From Immersiella caudata (taxonomy: Eukaryota > Ascomycota > Sordariomycetes > Sordariales > Lasiosphaeriaceae): a stretch of DNA of 64,000 bases. How positions within the stretch are numbered: the first letter of the stretch is position 1; each line of letters starts with the position of its first letter. Positions 45,480-56,660 of this stretch are shown piece by piece. A model generated the notes under the pieces. The model was given only the letters and a program-made list of their open reading frames with translations. It had not been told where the DNA came from and did not search any database. The stretch is from assembly GCA_030512335.1 (NCBI GenBank), contig JAULSU010000004.1, forward strand, positions 682,001-746,000. The letters run 5' to 3'. A program made the position numbers and the translations under genes.

Positions 45480-46140
45480 TGCAATACAAATGGGGTAGCT
45501 GCCTGTTGTAGGACAAAGGCCCGAGTTGGCGGAGAGATCTTGTCGGACCAAGGACGGCCTCTGTCCCCGTGATATATACCACTGACACCGCGGTAGGAAG
45601 TTGCCTCTGTCACCTCTTGGCCTGCTCACTGCCTCTGGTATTCTAACCGGAAGAGTGCAAGTTGTAGAAAATCATTCGGCAACTATAGGGTACGCGTGAC
45701 TCTCAGATTCCCGCCAATAGCTCAGCTGAGTGACAAGGTCACATCGTGTAGTGCCAAGTCTTAGCTCAGGGGCTGAGTGACAAGCGTTTGCGCAACGTCA
45801 TTGGTCGGCTGCCTCAACCCCTTTCTTTCCAGGGCTGAAAGTGGAGTCGAGACCTTGATCTGATCGGGAAAAGAGGGAGCAAGGAGGGATGATGAGGGCG
45901 GGGAGCTTGAAGAGATCGGGGGTGTCTATTCAGGGCTCGTGGTACTGGGGGCTTAGAGGTCGGTTGAGGTTCTTGTTGTGGGCGTCGCTGCACCTCAGCG
46001 GGCTTTCCTTCTATTCCATGTTGACCATGTGAGATGTACAAAATTATCTAAATACACTTTGCGGGTTGATAGCGATCGTGTCGGGTTTTGTGGGACGGAT
46101 GATGTTGGCCAGCCATGTCTTCAACGTCTCGGGGAAGGCC
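45480..46140. promoter_or_regulatory. promoter region of the secreted-protein gene
   Basis: About 660 bases. TATATAT on the minus strand at 45572-45578 sits about 95 bases before the start codon. The rest is the 3' flank of the CorA-like gene. Confidence 0.5.
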
Positions 46141-48222
46141 TTAGGCCACCTTAGACTCGGAGTCATTCTTGGCTCTGAGCTTCCTTGCTCTGGCATCGCG
46201 GTACACGATGCAGTAGTACCATAGTAAAAGCGTCGCGGCTGCCGAGAGGAGGGTAAAGACAACACATATCCACACTTTACTAGAGACGACGCTTTCGGGG
46301 TTATGCGCTGGTTTTGAGGTTTCGGTTGGATCGGCGGAACGGCTGGAGTCGGGGAGCCAGTTGAAGAAGGTCATGGAAAATACTGTCTAAACATGCAAAT
46401 TATTGGCATCATGTCAGTGATGCAAGAAAGTTTGGAGCGTTGCTTACAGCGAAGAACGTGCTAGGGAGGAAGATCATGGTGACCAACGCGATGGACCTCA
46501 TATGTCGCGAGTCTCGCTTCATCTCTAGGGCAATTGTGGTATCGGTTTCACTATTGGCCTACAGAAGTGAGTGAGCAAAGGGATTTGTGTCAGCACGTCG
46601 CCAACTTGTCAGAGAAAGTGGAATAAAGCGGTCGATCCTACCCATTGGTTTGCCATGGCCATTCCTTCAAGACGCATCTTGCAATCTCTGATCTTGTTGT
46701 CGTACTCGTCACTGATTTCCCGACATCTTGCAGCAAACTTTGACCCGGTTTGATGCAAGCGCTCTCGAAGAGCCTGTGTGTCACGATCCCTTCCAGTAAC
46801 TCCTTGAGATTGGTTATAGGCCTCTTCAGCTTCAATATAGTTCCTGCTGTCGCTGGACTCCACTGCGTCCCAGTCTAGGTTGTATTGCGTGTTTTTCATG
46901 GCGGAAGAGTCTTCCACACCACCCCTATTCGGCGAGACCTCGGTGGCAGCGAGAATTTCTGTCGAGAAAACAGTCTGATTTAACGATTCGGCAGCGGCAA
47001 TGAAACGAAGAATTTGAATGTTCCAGCCCACGAGCTGATTTCGCAAGTAGGCCATATCGAGCCACTCGTTTCGCTTGGCGATGTTCTTCCTAGCTGTCTC
47101 AGACTGATCGTCGTACATATCCGTGCTAAAAGAGTCTAACGCCAGGACTTGAGCCTCTAGTTTGTCGATGCTGTTTTCTACAATACCTGCATGTCTTGTT
47201 CGTTGAAGTTCGAGGATGATCCCAGCGACGAGGAGCGGATGAGCGGCGTCTTCCGATGCTAGGGTTATCCGCTTGGTGATCTCGGTATCGACAGTTGGTG
47301 TAGACCCGAATACGATGGCGAAGGTGAGATTGCAATGCGGGAAGAAAGTACAGGACATGGCCAGATCCACGCCCAATGCGTTCGTTGTTCGGAGTTGGAT
47401 GACTGAAACATTGGGATAAGATAGTGGAACACGATCAAAAACCTAAAGGTGGGAGATGCAACTAAGAGACTTCAGCGAACTCACCATGTGCAGGCCAATC
47501 ACCCATTGTAATCTCTGAGACAAAAAACGTTGGAATATCCGCGCGACTGATGACTCGAGCTATGTCGCCGTGAATGAACAGACTCTTCATGACGTGGCGG
47601 AAAGTATCTGCCGAGAATGGTAACGATCGCAGACCACGCCGGTAGCGGTGTAAAAGGTTATAGTCCATGGGATTCTCATTTGAATGCTGGTCATGAGGGC
47701 CATTTGGAACAGCTGAGATTTGGATTGATAGACCGCCGAGGTTGAGGTCATCTGGTGCGTCGTTGGTTCGCCTGGGTGTTTCTCCTCCCAAGTCCCTACC
47801 TGCCAGGCTGTTGCCATACCGTTGCGTAAGTCAACTGCATCGACGAAGCTGCGGGACCCTGGCGTGGAAGTATAGTAGGGGGTACGCATACATGACAATC
47901 GTGCCAGACCGGGAACTATCAGGACGCGGACATGCCTAGGTTGAGCGTTAGCTTCCATGTTCCTGACCGCAGCCCGACGTCGCTCAGAACGCACCTCTTC
48001 CAGCCATTGAGACCTTCCCGCATTGGAGTCAAGAATCACTTGCGTCTTGGCTGTCTGTTAGTGCACAAAGTCTTCGATACCCCGGTACAGAGAGAGAGAG
48101 AGAGAGTGGGGTTGGTGTTCTCATACCGGCAATTGGCCGTCGAGAGCCGAGATGACTGTTGTTTGGCGAAATTTTTGATCCGAGGTGTACGTGAAGAGCT
48201 TCTCCCGGTCGTTCCTGCTCAT
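46141..48222 (-). CDS. CorA-like divalent-metal-transporter family membrane protein
   Basis: Six exons (48222-48127, 48054-47800, 47686-47485, 47402-46642, 46558-46448, 46386-46141) total exactly 557 codons, 556 aa. The soluble N-terminal domain includes SQWLEEVRSERRRAAVRN, HVRVLIVPGLARLS and, later, FVSEITMGDWPAHVIQLRTT. A helical region leads to MKRDSRHMRSIALVTMIFLP, the approach to the first helix in this fungal family. Two C-terminal membrane helices follow: IALVTMIFLPSTFFATVFSM and VWICVVFTLLSAAATLLLWY. The GMN motif of true CorA Mg channels is not present (TFFNWLP instead), as is usual for the large fungal paralogous group of unknown function. The 113-nt third intron (47799-47687) is the least certain. 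The alternative reading there keeps TQRYGNSLAG but needs a frameshift. Confidence 0.78.
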
Positions 48223-50021
48223 CCACCTGTGGTCGCGAGCCCAGTCCATTTTCCAGCGCCCGGGTATACGTCTCTGATGCTGGCGAGTCCAAGAGCACGG
48301 GCTGAGAGGTAGTTTTGAGGCTTACGGTCAGCGACACGTGTTGTAACTGTTGGGTGGCAGGTCCGTGCGCTCTTCCAGAAATGGCCATTTTTTTGGGCAA
48401 GGTCCCAAGCCCGTGATGCGACGCGTGCAGACATCCACTGCGCCAGAGCAGAGCCTTCCATGCCACATTTTGAGCGTTGCGGGAGGGGGCAGACCCGCAA
48501 TGGCCGGCGAACCAATGGCTGCTTGCGCTGCTCCTGCAGCTAGGGTGCGCTGTCACTTCAAACTTCCTTGCGGGACAGGCCCGTTCTAGACAAAATGGAG
48601 CGGCAGAGGATGTAGCTCTTGCGGAAGGGCCAGGATCCCGTCATCGGTAACACACTCATTGGTTCGTGGAGAGCCTTTGCTATCCATTCGATCTCAGACC
48701 ACTTCTTTTGCGCTTTTTGTCTCGGTCGTGGCTGCCCTGAGCTAGCCATTGGCGAGAGAGGGTGCACCGGCCCCTTAAGAACGACGCTGGTAGGTCAACA
48801 TAACCCGCCTACAAGGATTTCCTGGAGGTGAAGAAAACTGTGGCTGAGGTAGGCCTTTCCCTAAGATCTAAGGACTTTGGGAGTGCCATCTTATTTGTCC
48901 ATTTGACGGCCGCTATAGTTTACCACCCGCTTGAATAGGTGGCGAAGAGGACTGCTCTTGGTTTGTGCAGGATGTTCTGAACATAATTCAAGACAACTCG
49001 CGTCGATACAAGCCTCAGCGCTTCCCACACTGTTGGGGTTAGTTCAAGGCGAGAACCCTACATTCACGAACAACACGAATGGTACTAAACACGTCGTCTA
49101 ATTCACTCAGAGTTAGTCAGAAGATGAAGTTGACGGATAGAGAATGCAATCCTTCAAAAGCAGGGTGCAGGGAATCCGTAGGGTTCTCGTCGGAGTACCT
49201 ACTCGGGCGGCTTCGTCTTTGTTCATCCTTTCATTGCAAGGTCGACAGCCCTTTGCATTGCCGGTAAAACATTGTTTGGGGGGCAGGTGGTTGCACGACA
49301 GTCCGAATTGTGGAATGGATTGTGTTGCACGGGAGAGGCCCGCGGCGCAATTGTCTCCCGTCATCGCTGGCTCACCATGTGCTGAATCGCCGCCCCTCGG
49401 GTCGTCGGGCTCCAAGTCTTGCGGCCCCTCAATTGGGGCACCGCTGCCGAAACCTGCAGGGAGACCAACGAGCACACCCGTCTCACAGGGGCACTCTGCA
49501 CGTCAAAATCACGGTTCTTGGCTGCGGTTGGCTCTGGGAGCCGGCTATCCTGCATGTGGAATGCAATTCGACGGGCCTGGGCCCTTTCTGTAACGATATT
49601 GCTAGACCGCTGTGCTCAGCCGCACAGAAGCGATTGGGCAGTGCGACCGCCCTGGCGGCACAAGCATTCAGCCCTATGCAATAGTTTTCAGCAGAACCCT
49701 GGAAGGAAAGTTTGTCCGGCTCATTTCGCGCCAAGGCGTCCGCAGTCGTATGCACTGCCTCGGGCGACGAGCACGTTGCCACCCACCAATGACGTGTATC
49801 GACCAACATCTCGGACCAACAGCCATCGAGAGATCAGCCGCGCACCTGAGTCGGATGAACGTCGTGCCACAAAGATAAATGCTGGCGACCCCGCACCTCC
49901 TGGGTGCCGCCACTTGCGCAACACATCATCGATATTTTTACTCTCGCTCGTCGCGCATCTGTTTCTACCGCCACGACTTTACCATCATCGCTTTTACCAG
50001 CATTTCGATCGCCTAGACACC
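48223..50021. other. 1.8-kb divergent intergenic region
   Basis: Between the CorA-like gene (minus) and the LOR gene (plus). A long plus-strand open frame (49419 on) merges into the LOR exon, but its upstream part shows no domain and includes the TC-rich leader. An (AG)n tract at 48092-48105 lies just inside the first CorA intron. No gene is supported. Confidence 0.5.
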
Positions 50022-50681
50022 ATGGCAGTCCAACTCGCCCCCGTGCAGCACCCGCTGGGCGTCTGGAACCAGTTCCTGGCCCGCCAATCTGAGACGCTCA
50101 TTCTACGGGAGAAGGTCATGTCGCTCTCGGGCGACAGCTTCGACATCACCATGGCAAACGGCCAGCCCGTCTTCAAGATTCAGGGCAAGGTCATGTCCAT
50201 CTCGGGCCGCAAGTCCGTCTACGACATGGCCGGCAATCACCTTTTTGACATCGTCAAGGAGCACCTTCACATCCACGCCACGTACGCCGCCGTTGACCCC
50301 AGCGGGAGGAAACTTCTCGAGGTGAAGAGCAGCTTTGCGCGTATGTTTCCCATTCCTTTCTGCATCAATTAATCCACAACTAACACACTTCCAGTGCTCG
50401 GATCCAAAGCGACAGCGACATTCACAAACGCCTCCACCCACGCCCAGGAATCCCTCAAGATGAAGGGCAACTGGTTCGACAGCGCCGCTGACATCGTTGA
50501 CGAGAAGACGGGCTACGTCGTGGGCCGCATCGACCGCAAGCTTCTGAGCGGTCGCGACCTCCTTTTCGGGCAGCAGACATATGCCCTGACGGTGGCACCC
50601 AACGTTGACCTAGCGCTCATGGTCGCCATGTGCATCTGCATGGACGAGAAGAACAATGAGGGCAAGGGCGGGTTTTTCTAA
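50022..50681 (+). CDS. LURP-one-related (LOR, tubby-C2-like) domain protein
   Basis: Two exons, 50022-50340 and 50395-50681, give 201 aa; the 54-nt intron runs GTATGT to TTCCAG. The whole length is a LOR/tubby-like fold. It shows the ordered strands LILREKVMSLSGDSFDI, VFKIQGKVMSISGRKSVYDM, HLFDIVKEHLHIHATYAAVD, a later IVDEKTGYVVGRIDRKLLS, and the end ALTVAPNVDLALMVAMCICM with DE. The length is normal for the family. Plant LURP1 is linked to defence and the structure resembles phospholipid-scramblase/tubby proteins, but the fungal role is unknown. The start has a good context (CACCATGGCA). Confidence 0.92.
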
Positions 50682-51038
50682 GAGGAGGAAGCGGATTTGG
50701 GGTTATGACGATTAAATGACTTTGTGATTGCTGGATACCCCCGCCGAGACTGGAAAGTTTCCGTGTTTGATATTGTAATGGAATGAATGCTGGAGCTACG
50801 TTTGGATACGCTGTCTCGTGTGATTGATGTTTCGCTTAACTTGATCAAGGCGAGAAGGGAACGATTGGACATCGCGAACGAGCTAATGTTTGAAAGAGTA
50901 TTTTGAAAGACAATCTCAGACTCAGACCAGTTGTTTCTCCCAATCATATGGCTTCATCGACCTTCCAGGCTCCCACCCTGCATCCCAGTTTCCGGTTCGT
51001 TTGGCTTCGTCTTTGCCCCCTTACCCGCGTTTCCAGCC
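50682..51038. other. convergent 3' intergenic region
   Basis: About 360 bases between convergent gene ends. Only 3' untranslated sequence is expected. Confidence 0.5.
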
Positions 51039-51997
51039 CTAGTTGAAGCTGACGTGGACATGGTCCCTGACACAGATTAGCATAATCTTCAGCGACGACA
51101 ACACGGGGAGCTCTCACCAATGGTTCTGAGTAACATCCCCACGATCCTCCATCGAACGCCACGAAGTCCACGCCGTCACAGAGTCGACGGTCGGACTCCA
51201 GATGCGCTGGCCCCAGATAATGTACTTCACGTTCAAGGACGCCCGGTTATTCATCACCCACTCCGCAATCTGTCTGCCGGAGATAGTAGGAACCTATTCG
51301 CCGTCAAATTTCAAAGTCCACGTCTCACTCAAGAGGGAAACTTACACCACCAGCATCAGAGCACATAAAATCAATCGCCTTCCCGCAGCAATGATCCGAC
51401 GTCCCCGGACAGGTACACGCTCGCGTGCAGTAAATCTGCCTCACCCGTCCGGGCCACGCCGCGACAACAGCACTGGCGCCGTTGACTGCTACGGCCTTGC
51501 AGGCGCCGGAGGATGTGCCCGCGGTGGGGATGGTGGGGGCGCTGTAGCCGCCGAAGCCGGTGGCGCTGGAGGAGCAGCATTTCATCTGGGCGGGACCGGG
51601 GCATTGGTTGGAGACGAGGGTACCGGCGCAGTCGGAGCTCCAGCGGCAGTTGCCGGAGGAGCCGTTGGCGCAGGAGGCTTTGGAGCAGCATTTTCTGGGG
51701 GGTGTTAGTTGGGGGTCATGGGGGGGAAAGGGGAGGGGACGAGAGTTGGGTTGAGGACATACACGTCGGAGGCATCTGCGGGGCACGCGCCGTTGATGGT
51801 GGTTCCGCCGGACGCGGAACATGTGGATGTCGTGACGCAGACGCCTGGGGGATGTCAATGCCTCCTCAGTTTTAGGGTAGAGAAAGAGAGGGGAACGTAC
51901 CGGCAATGCCTCCGGATCCATAGCAGGGCTCGTTGAGGGCCGCAAAGGCAAGGGGGGCCGAGATGGCAGAGAGGAAGAGGGCACGAATGTGAACCAT
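51039..51997 (-). CDS. secreted Cys-rich protein with ARB_07466-like (M15/LAS-peptidase-like) C-terminal domain
   Basis: Five exons (51997-51901, 51844-51763, 51694-51346, 51269-51118, 51066-51039) give 235 aa. A signal peptide (MVHIRALFLSAISAPLAFA) leads to a Cys-rich N-terminal part with repeats of the type C-C-S-K-A-S-C and QCPGPAQMKCCSSS. The C-terminal domain has TSDHCCGKAIDFMCSDAGG (the H-x-x-x-x-x-x-D metal-site pattern), IAEWVMNN, VKYIIWGQRIW, SMEDRGDVTQNHWDHVHVSF. The paired His/Asp residues (GTSDHCCGKAIDFM and HWDHVH) are laid out as in the peptidoglycan-cutting LAS/M15 peptidases. The fungal version is probably an extracellular hydrolase acting on bacterial or own wall material, but activity is not shown. 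The last coding exon is only 28 nt. Confidence 0.85.
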
Positions 51998-53201
51998 CTT
52001 TGGGCTGAGCTCAAGCTTGAAGTTGACCTTCTCTTCGCTTCTTCCGACTCAGGTACCCTGTCGTCTTTTTGTACCCAAGATCGACACGTCCCCTACCTAT
52101 CACCTCTGACCGTCTCCACGGCTGAAACCTTACCCACCTAGGTACTCAACCCTCTCAACCACCCCGAGACAACAAATCCAATATTGCCTCAGCCACCGCT
52201 GCATTGCATTGCCAGTCTGCCTTGGCCGCAGTAGCCTCGCCTCTTTTTAACGCTGTCACTGATAGACATCGTGCCCTCTTCATTGGCTCCCCGTGAAATT
52301 GCCCATCGGAGCTCACCGACGAAGTTGACCCGCGCTGCCCAACCTGTGCTACCTCACTCACCTAAACCACCATAAGCACTCTTCATCAAGACCACGCAGG
52401 GCTGGCGCCGTCTGTGGCTGGCGCGCTGGCGCGGGTTAAGGTTGTAACGGCCATCTTGGCTGCATGCCATTCCTAGCTCTAGTCCCGGGCTAGACGGCGT
52501 CGATGCGGGCCGTCCCCCACTGCGCTCGTGCATGCCGGCCATCACTTCTCTCACGTCGAAAACCCAAAAAAATCGCTCTTTCCCATATTTACATAAAGAC
52601 TCAAGCAAGCCAAGGACCTAGAGGCAGGCGAGGTCGCCGATCAGGAACAAGGCAGGCTGTCGCAGTGTGCCGCTTTGGATGTGTGCAGCAGGTGAAATCA
52701 ATAGTGCAACCCCCCCAAACTTGACAGCCGTGGGGATGCCCCCGCATGGGCGATAAGATTAGATCAGGGACGGACGTGGAGTTGAAGGGAATTTCAGCTT
52801 TTAGGTAATGCGTGAGATGGTGGTTTGAAGGTTGATGACTACTTACCTGTCCTGCTGTAGTCTAGGGGTTGGGTCAATGCATGTACCTGCCTTCTGGGGT
52901 ACGGTTTGTGGCGATCTTTCTGGGGAGTGGAGTCGGGGGAGGGGGTTGAAAGGGGTGAACTCCAGGTTGGAGATGACCAGCTATCGTCATCGAGATAGCG
53001 CGATGAGTGCCTCGGTGACGACCAAACGAAATGGGAAGCCCTGCGCGGTGCAATAAGGATGGAGAGACCCGTGATACTGCTCCAACTCACGTGAACCATC
53101 GATTGTCGCTGGCAGAGTGCGTTGCTCTTCACTCCCCGAGATGAACCCGCACCAGCATGAACCTCAATTGCGAGCAGCCACTTCACCAATCAGCATCCGC
53201 A
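51998..53201. other. 1.2-kb intergenic region
   Basis: Holds the promoter of the secreted protein gene and the upstream flank of the tRNA. No coding frame with a recognisable domain. Confidence 0.5.
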
Positions 53202-53273
53202 GCGTCAATGGTCTAGTGGTTAGGATTCAACCCTTCCAAGGTTGAGGGGGGGGTTCGATTCCCTCTTGACGCA
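53202..53273 (+). tRNA. tRNA-Gly(UCC)
   Basis: A 72-base cloverleaf without intron. The acceptor stem GCGTCAA pairs with TTGACGC plus discriminator A. The A box is TGGTCTAGTGG. The anticodon stem CAACC/GGTTG encloses the loop CTTCCAA, with anticodon TCC. The B box is GGTTCGATTCC. A pol III T-run starts about three bases after the end. The T stem contains a G-U pair. Confidence 0.95.
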
Positions 53274-55067
53274 TCTTTTTCCTCCTTTTTTCCTCTCTTT
53301 CACCACAAGTCCCAAAACATCCATCCTCCAAATATCAAACATTGCACCTCCATCACCATCTTTTTTTTGTTTGCATCGACACCCCAACCATGGCCTCCAA
53401 AAGAATGACCGATCCCTACTCCACACCAATCACGAGACCAGTCCGAGGAACCAATCCAGTCGCTTGCAATTCCCCTTACATCTTCTTTTCCAGGCTCGGC
53501 CCCACCGGATGCGATATGATGATGTAGGTTGCACGCGCTGCGCTGCACTCTACTCAAGTCCTGGGTAAAGTCGGCTGTGGCCCCGCCCACTTTCCAGCTT
53601 CTCTGGGGAAAGGAATATAGCCGTTGCAATGGAACGGATGGCCGCGTGTCAACACAGGGAAGGAGCATCGGTTACGTCGGCCGGCATGGCACGCATGGCA
53701 TTCCGCAGTGTGTTCCGCGCAGTGGTTGCGCACAGGAAATATGATGTTTACGGGTGCCGCCGTTTGGTTAAAACAATGTTTCTTCCCCTTTTCCGAGTCC
53801 CGCATTTTCTAGTTCATTGATGTCGCTTAGGTGGGATGGCGCGATGATGCCGCTGTCAGCAACGGCAGATGTGTGAGATGCGCGGGAGGAGGTGCATCTG
53901 ATTGCACGATATTGTTCAGGGCATGTTCTTTGCGATGCAGTGAGATGGCCGTGTTGGGTTTTTGGGATCGTTATATTTCGCCCCCGGCGATCACTGACAA
54001 ACATCTCGCCGCGCATTCGCTCTTGGAAGGGTGATCCTGATGCTTGGTAGCTTGGCGATCACCGGGAGGGGGGACCTTCCAGCTTCCAGAACAACGGGCG
54101 GTATTCGACGGGTTGGGGAAATGTCGTTTTAGCGCGCCCCCTCTTGCCCGTTATGGATCCCGCTATGCCTTCGCTTCGGCTCATCATCCGGCTCGTCACA
54201 TTGTGGATATTTGGCCAAGGCACGGGCAATGCGCTGCCCTTCCAGTGCTACCGCCGCTGTGCTAGGTGACCGAGACGGAAATAGGTCGTACTGCGGTAGC
54301 AACAGGCATAGCAGCTGCTGCACGGTTCCAGTGCATGGGTTGCGGGCCCGAGTAGTCGAGTCTCCTCTTCAGCCAAAAAGCCACAGCGAGTGCGAGGCGC
54401 CGTGTTGCAAAGCCGTCGCGGCGCTCGGAAATGCGGGGTGCAGCAGCAGGCCATTTAACTGCCGAAAAAGGGGTGGTATCGAAATATACAGGGGAGGAGC
54501 AGGGTAATAAGAGTTTTGGGTATCGCCAGCGTACTTACGGTACCCCAGGTCTCTCTGGCTGGGGACGCTGTCTTTATCCGCTTTTCGAAAACAATTCTGC
54601 CAGGCTTCCCGATTCGCTTGCGGCAGCGCTCCATATGAGCTCCTCTTGTCACGCGCGGAGATTAAGAGCCCTGGGAGGCAACTTGGCGGGTGCAGAGCGT
54701 CGCAGCGGCCGCAAACAAGCTCCCACTGATGGATGTTCGCTCGGAACCAAGTACGATTCGGGTGCGATATGGCTGCCGACTATAGTGCCCATTCGGAATT
54801 CGGCTGTAGCGAATACACGCCTTTGCTACCCTGCGAGAAGGGGGAGGCGAATTACCATGGCACGACCCGGGTATACTGCCGCACTCTAACGAAAGTGCAA
54901 AGCCAGGAATGCTTGCAGACCTGTCAAGTGGGAACGCCATAGGGAAAAGGGAGGAAAAGGTAAATATATCGGCCGCCGCTGCTGTGCTGTCTCTCGGTCC
55001 CGGTTTCCTCTCCCCCCTTCACCAACCGTCCCGATCTCAGTCGTGCCAAGTTGTGACAACCAGCACC
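53274..55067. other. 1.8-kb intergenic region
   Basis: Lies between the tRNA and the dioxygenase gene. A 45-codon frame from 53390 begins in a good context (CAACCATGGCC) but has no recognisable sequence. Nothing else supports a gene. The last 150 bases are the pyrimidine-rich dioxygenase leader. Confidence 0.45.
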
Positions 55068-56368
55068 ATGGGTCTCAAACAGCTTCTCTCCAGCGTCCTG
55101 CTGGCCGCGCCCCTCGCCCTCGCCCACCCGGGCCACAAGGAGGAGGTCCACCAACACGCCGCCGCCCCGCTGGAGCGCAAGTCGCTGAACCACTGCCAAA
55201 AGGAGTTCAACGACCCTGCCTTCATCAAGCGAACCGTAGAGATTCACGGAGAGGAGTACAACAGGCTCCGGAGATCGATTGGCCTCCCGCCCATCGGCCG
55301 CGGGGAGCGCAAGCTGCGCCCGAGAGACTACCTCTCCGTCTCCCGCATCGACCACAAGAGCAACAAGGCCGTTTCCAAGGGGATGGACGCGTCCACCCTC
55401 TTCACCGACTACGGCGCTTGCATGCTGATGCCCGTTGTCGACGAGGGCCCGCTTTGTATGTGCTGATCCGGTAGTCGCTGGAAGAACACAAACTGATAGC
55501 TGTGTGCAGACGTCAAGGGCGAGGAAATCCGCAAGGATATCACCGGAGGCGAGCAGGGCATCAAGATGACCCTGTTGATCCAGGTTGTCGACTACAGGAC
55601 CTGCCAGGTTGTCCCCAACGCCTACGTCGATATCTGGAGCTCCAATTCCACCGTACGTCTCCCTCGCGTCCCTCGAAGAAGCAGAACTGGGAACTGACTT
55701 TTCGCAGGGCATTTATGGCGGTGTCCAGGGCTACCCCGGCATGGGCGACCCCAACGACGCCTCGATCCTCAAGATCACCAACCTCCGTGGCGTGCAGCCC
55801 ACAGACACCAGCGGCATCGCCACCTTTGACAGCCTTTTTCCCGGCCACTACGAGGGTCGCGCCACCCACATCCACGGTAAGCCCTCCTCCCCCTTCCCCC
55901 GTTTTCCAACCCCTGACCCTAACATCCCCAGCCATCGTCTACCTCGGCGGCACCAAAGCCGCCAACAACACCGTCATCAACGGTAAAGCCGCCCACATCG
56001 GCCAAATCTACTTTGACCAAGGCCTCATCACCAACGCCGACAAGGTCGCCCCCTACAACCGCAACCGCATGGCCGTGACGCAAAACGTAAACGACTTCCT
56101 CTTTCGCGCCGGCGCCAACGGCGACGACCCGATTGTGCGCTACAGCTTCGTCGGCAGTAAGCTTGAGGACGGTGTGTTTGCCTGGATCCGCTTCGGCATC
56201 AACCAGCAGACTGCGCGCCCTGTCAACCCGGCTGCATTCTGGACGGAGAAGGGCGGCGTGATGAACCCGACTGGACCTGTTGCTGCGATGAGGCCTGGCG
56301 CTGGTGGTGGCTTTGGGGGTGGATGGAGGCCGACGGGCGAGGAGGATGATGTTGAGGAGGAGGCATAA
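55068..56368 (+). CDS. secreted intradiol ring-cleavage dioxygenase
   Basis: Four exons (55068-55455, 55510-55652, 55708-55876, 55932-56368) give 378 aa. A signal peptide (MGLKQLLSSVLLAAPLALA) is followed by a His-rich mature start. The intradiol core reads VVPNAYVDIWSSNSTGIYGG, ATFDSLFPGHYEGRATHIHA and KAAHIGQIYFDQGL. The Tyr of GIYGG or GHYEGR and the two His of THIH are the expected non-haem Fe(III) ligands of catechol/protocatechuate-type enzymes. The Gly-rich, acidic C-terminal tail is dispensable in relatives. Extracellular fungal forms attack catechols from lignin or plant phenolics. Converges on the flavin oxidase gene, 292 bases away. Confidence 0.92.
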
Positions 56369-56660
56369 ATGAATGGAAGCATGGAGACGTCGAATCATCT
56401 TGTTGTTCGGTCGTAGTCATTCGCTTTGAGGGGTGTAAATAAGAATTGCGAGATAGCATTTGCGCGGATCACCAATCGTATCAATGTGCAGAGCACAAGA
56501 CTTCGCTTGGGTTCATTGGTGTTTACGTCTGGGTGGCGGCGATGTTTGCTGCGACCTAGTGTGTCAAGACTATAATTTTGCGATGATCGTGAGACGGATG
56601 GGGGTAAACTTTGAGTATTGAATTGCATCTGTCTGAAAGTCGAAAGAAACCAGCGGGCTT

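Noticed and set aside
48092..48105. (AG)n run as a functional repeat
   Set aside because: Lies in the pyrimidine tract (minus strand) of a CorA-like gene intron, which explains it.
49419..50021. N-terminal extension of the LOR frame
   Set aside because: Open by chance; includes leader-like TC-rich sequence and no domain, and the ATG at 50022 fits family length.
54924..55712. 262-codon minus-strand open frame
   Set aside because: Antisense to the intradiol dioxygenase exons 1-2.
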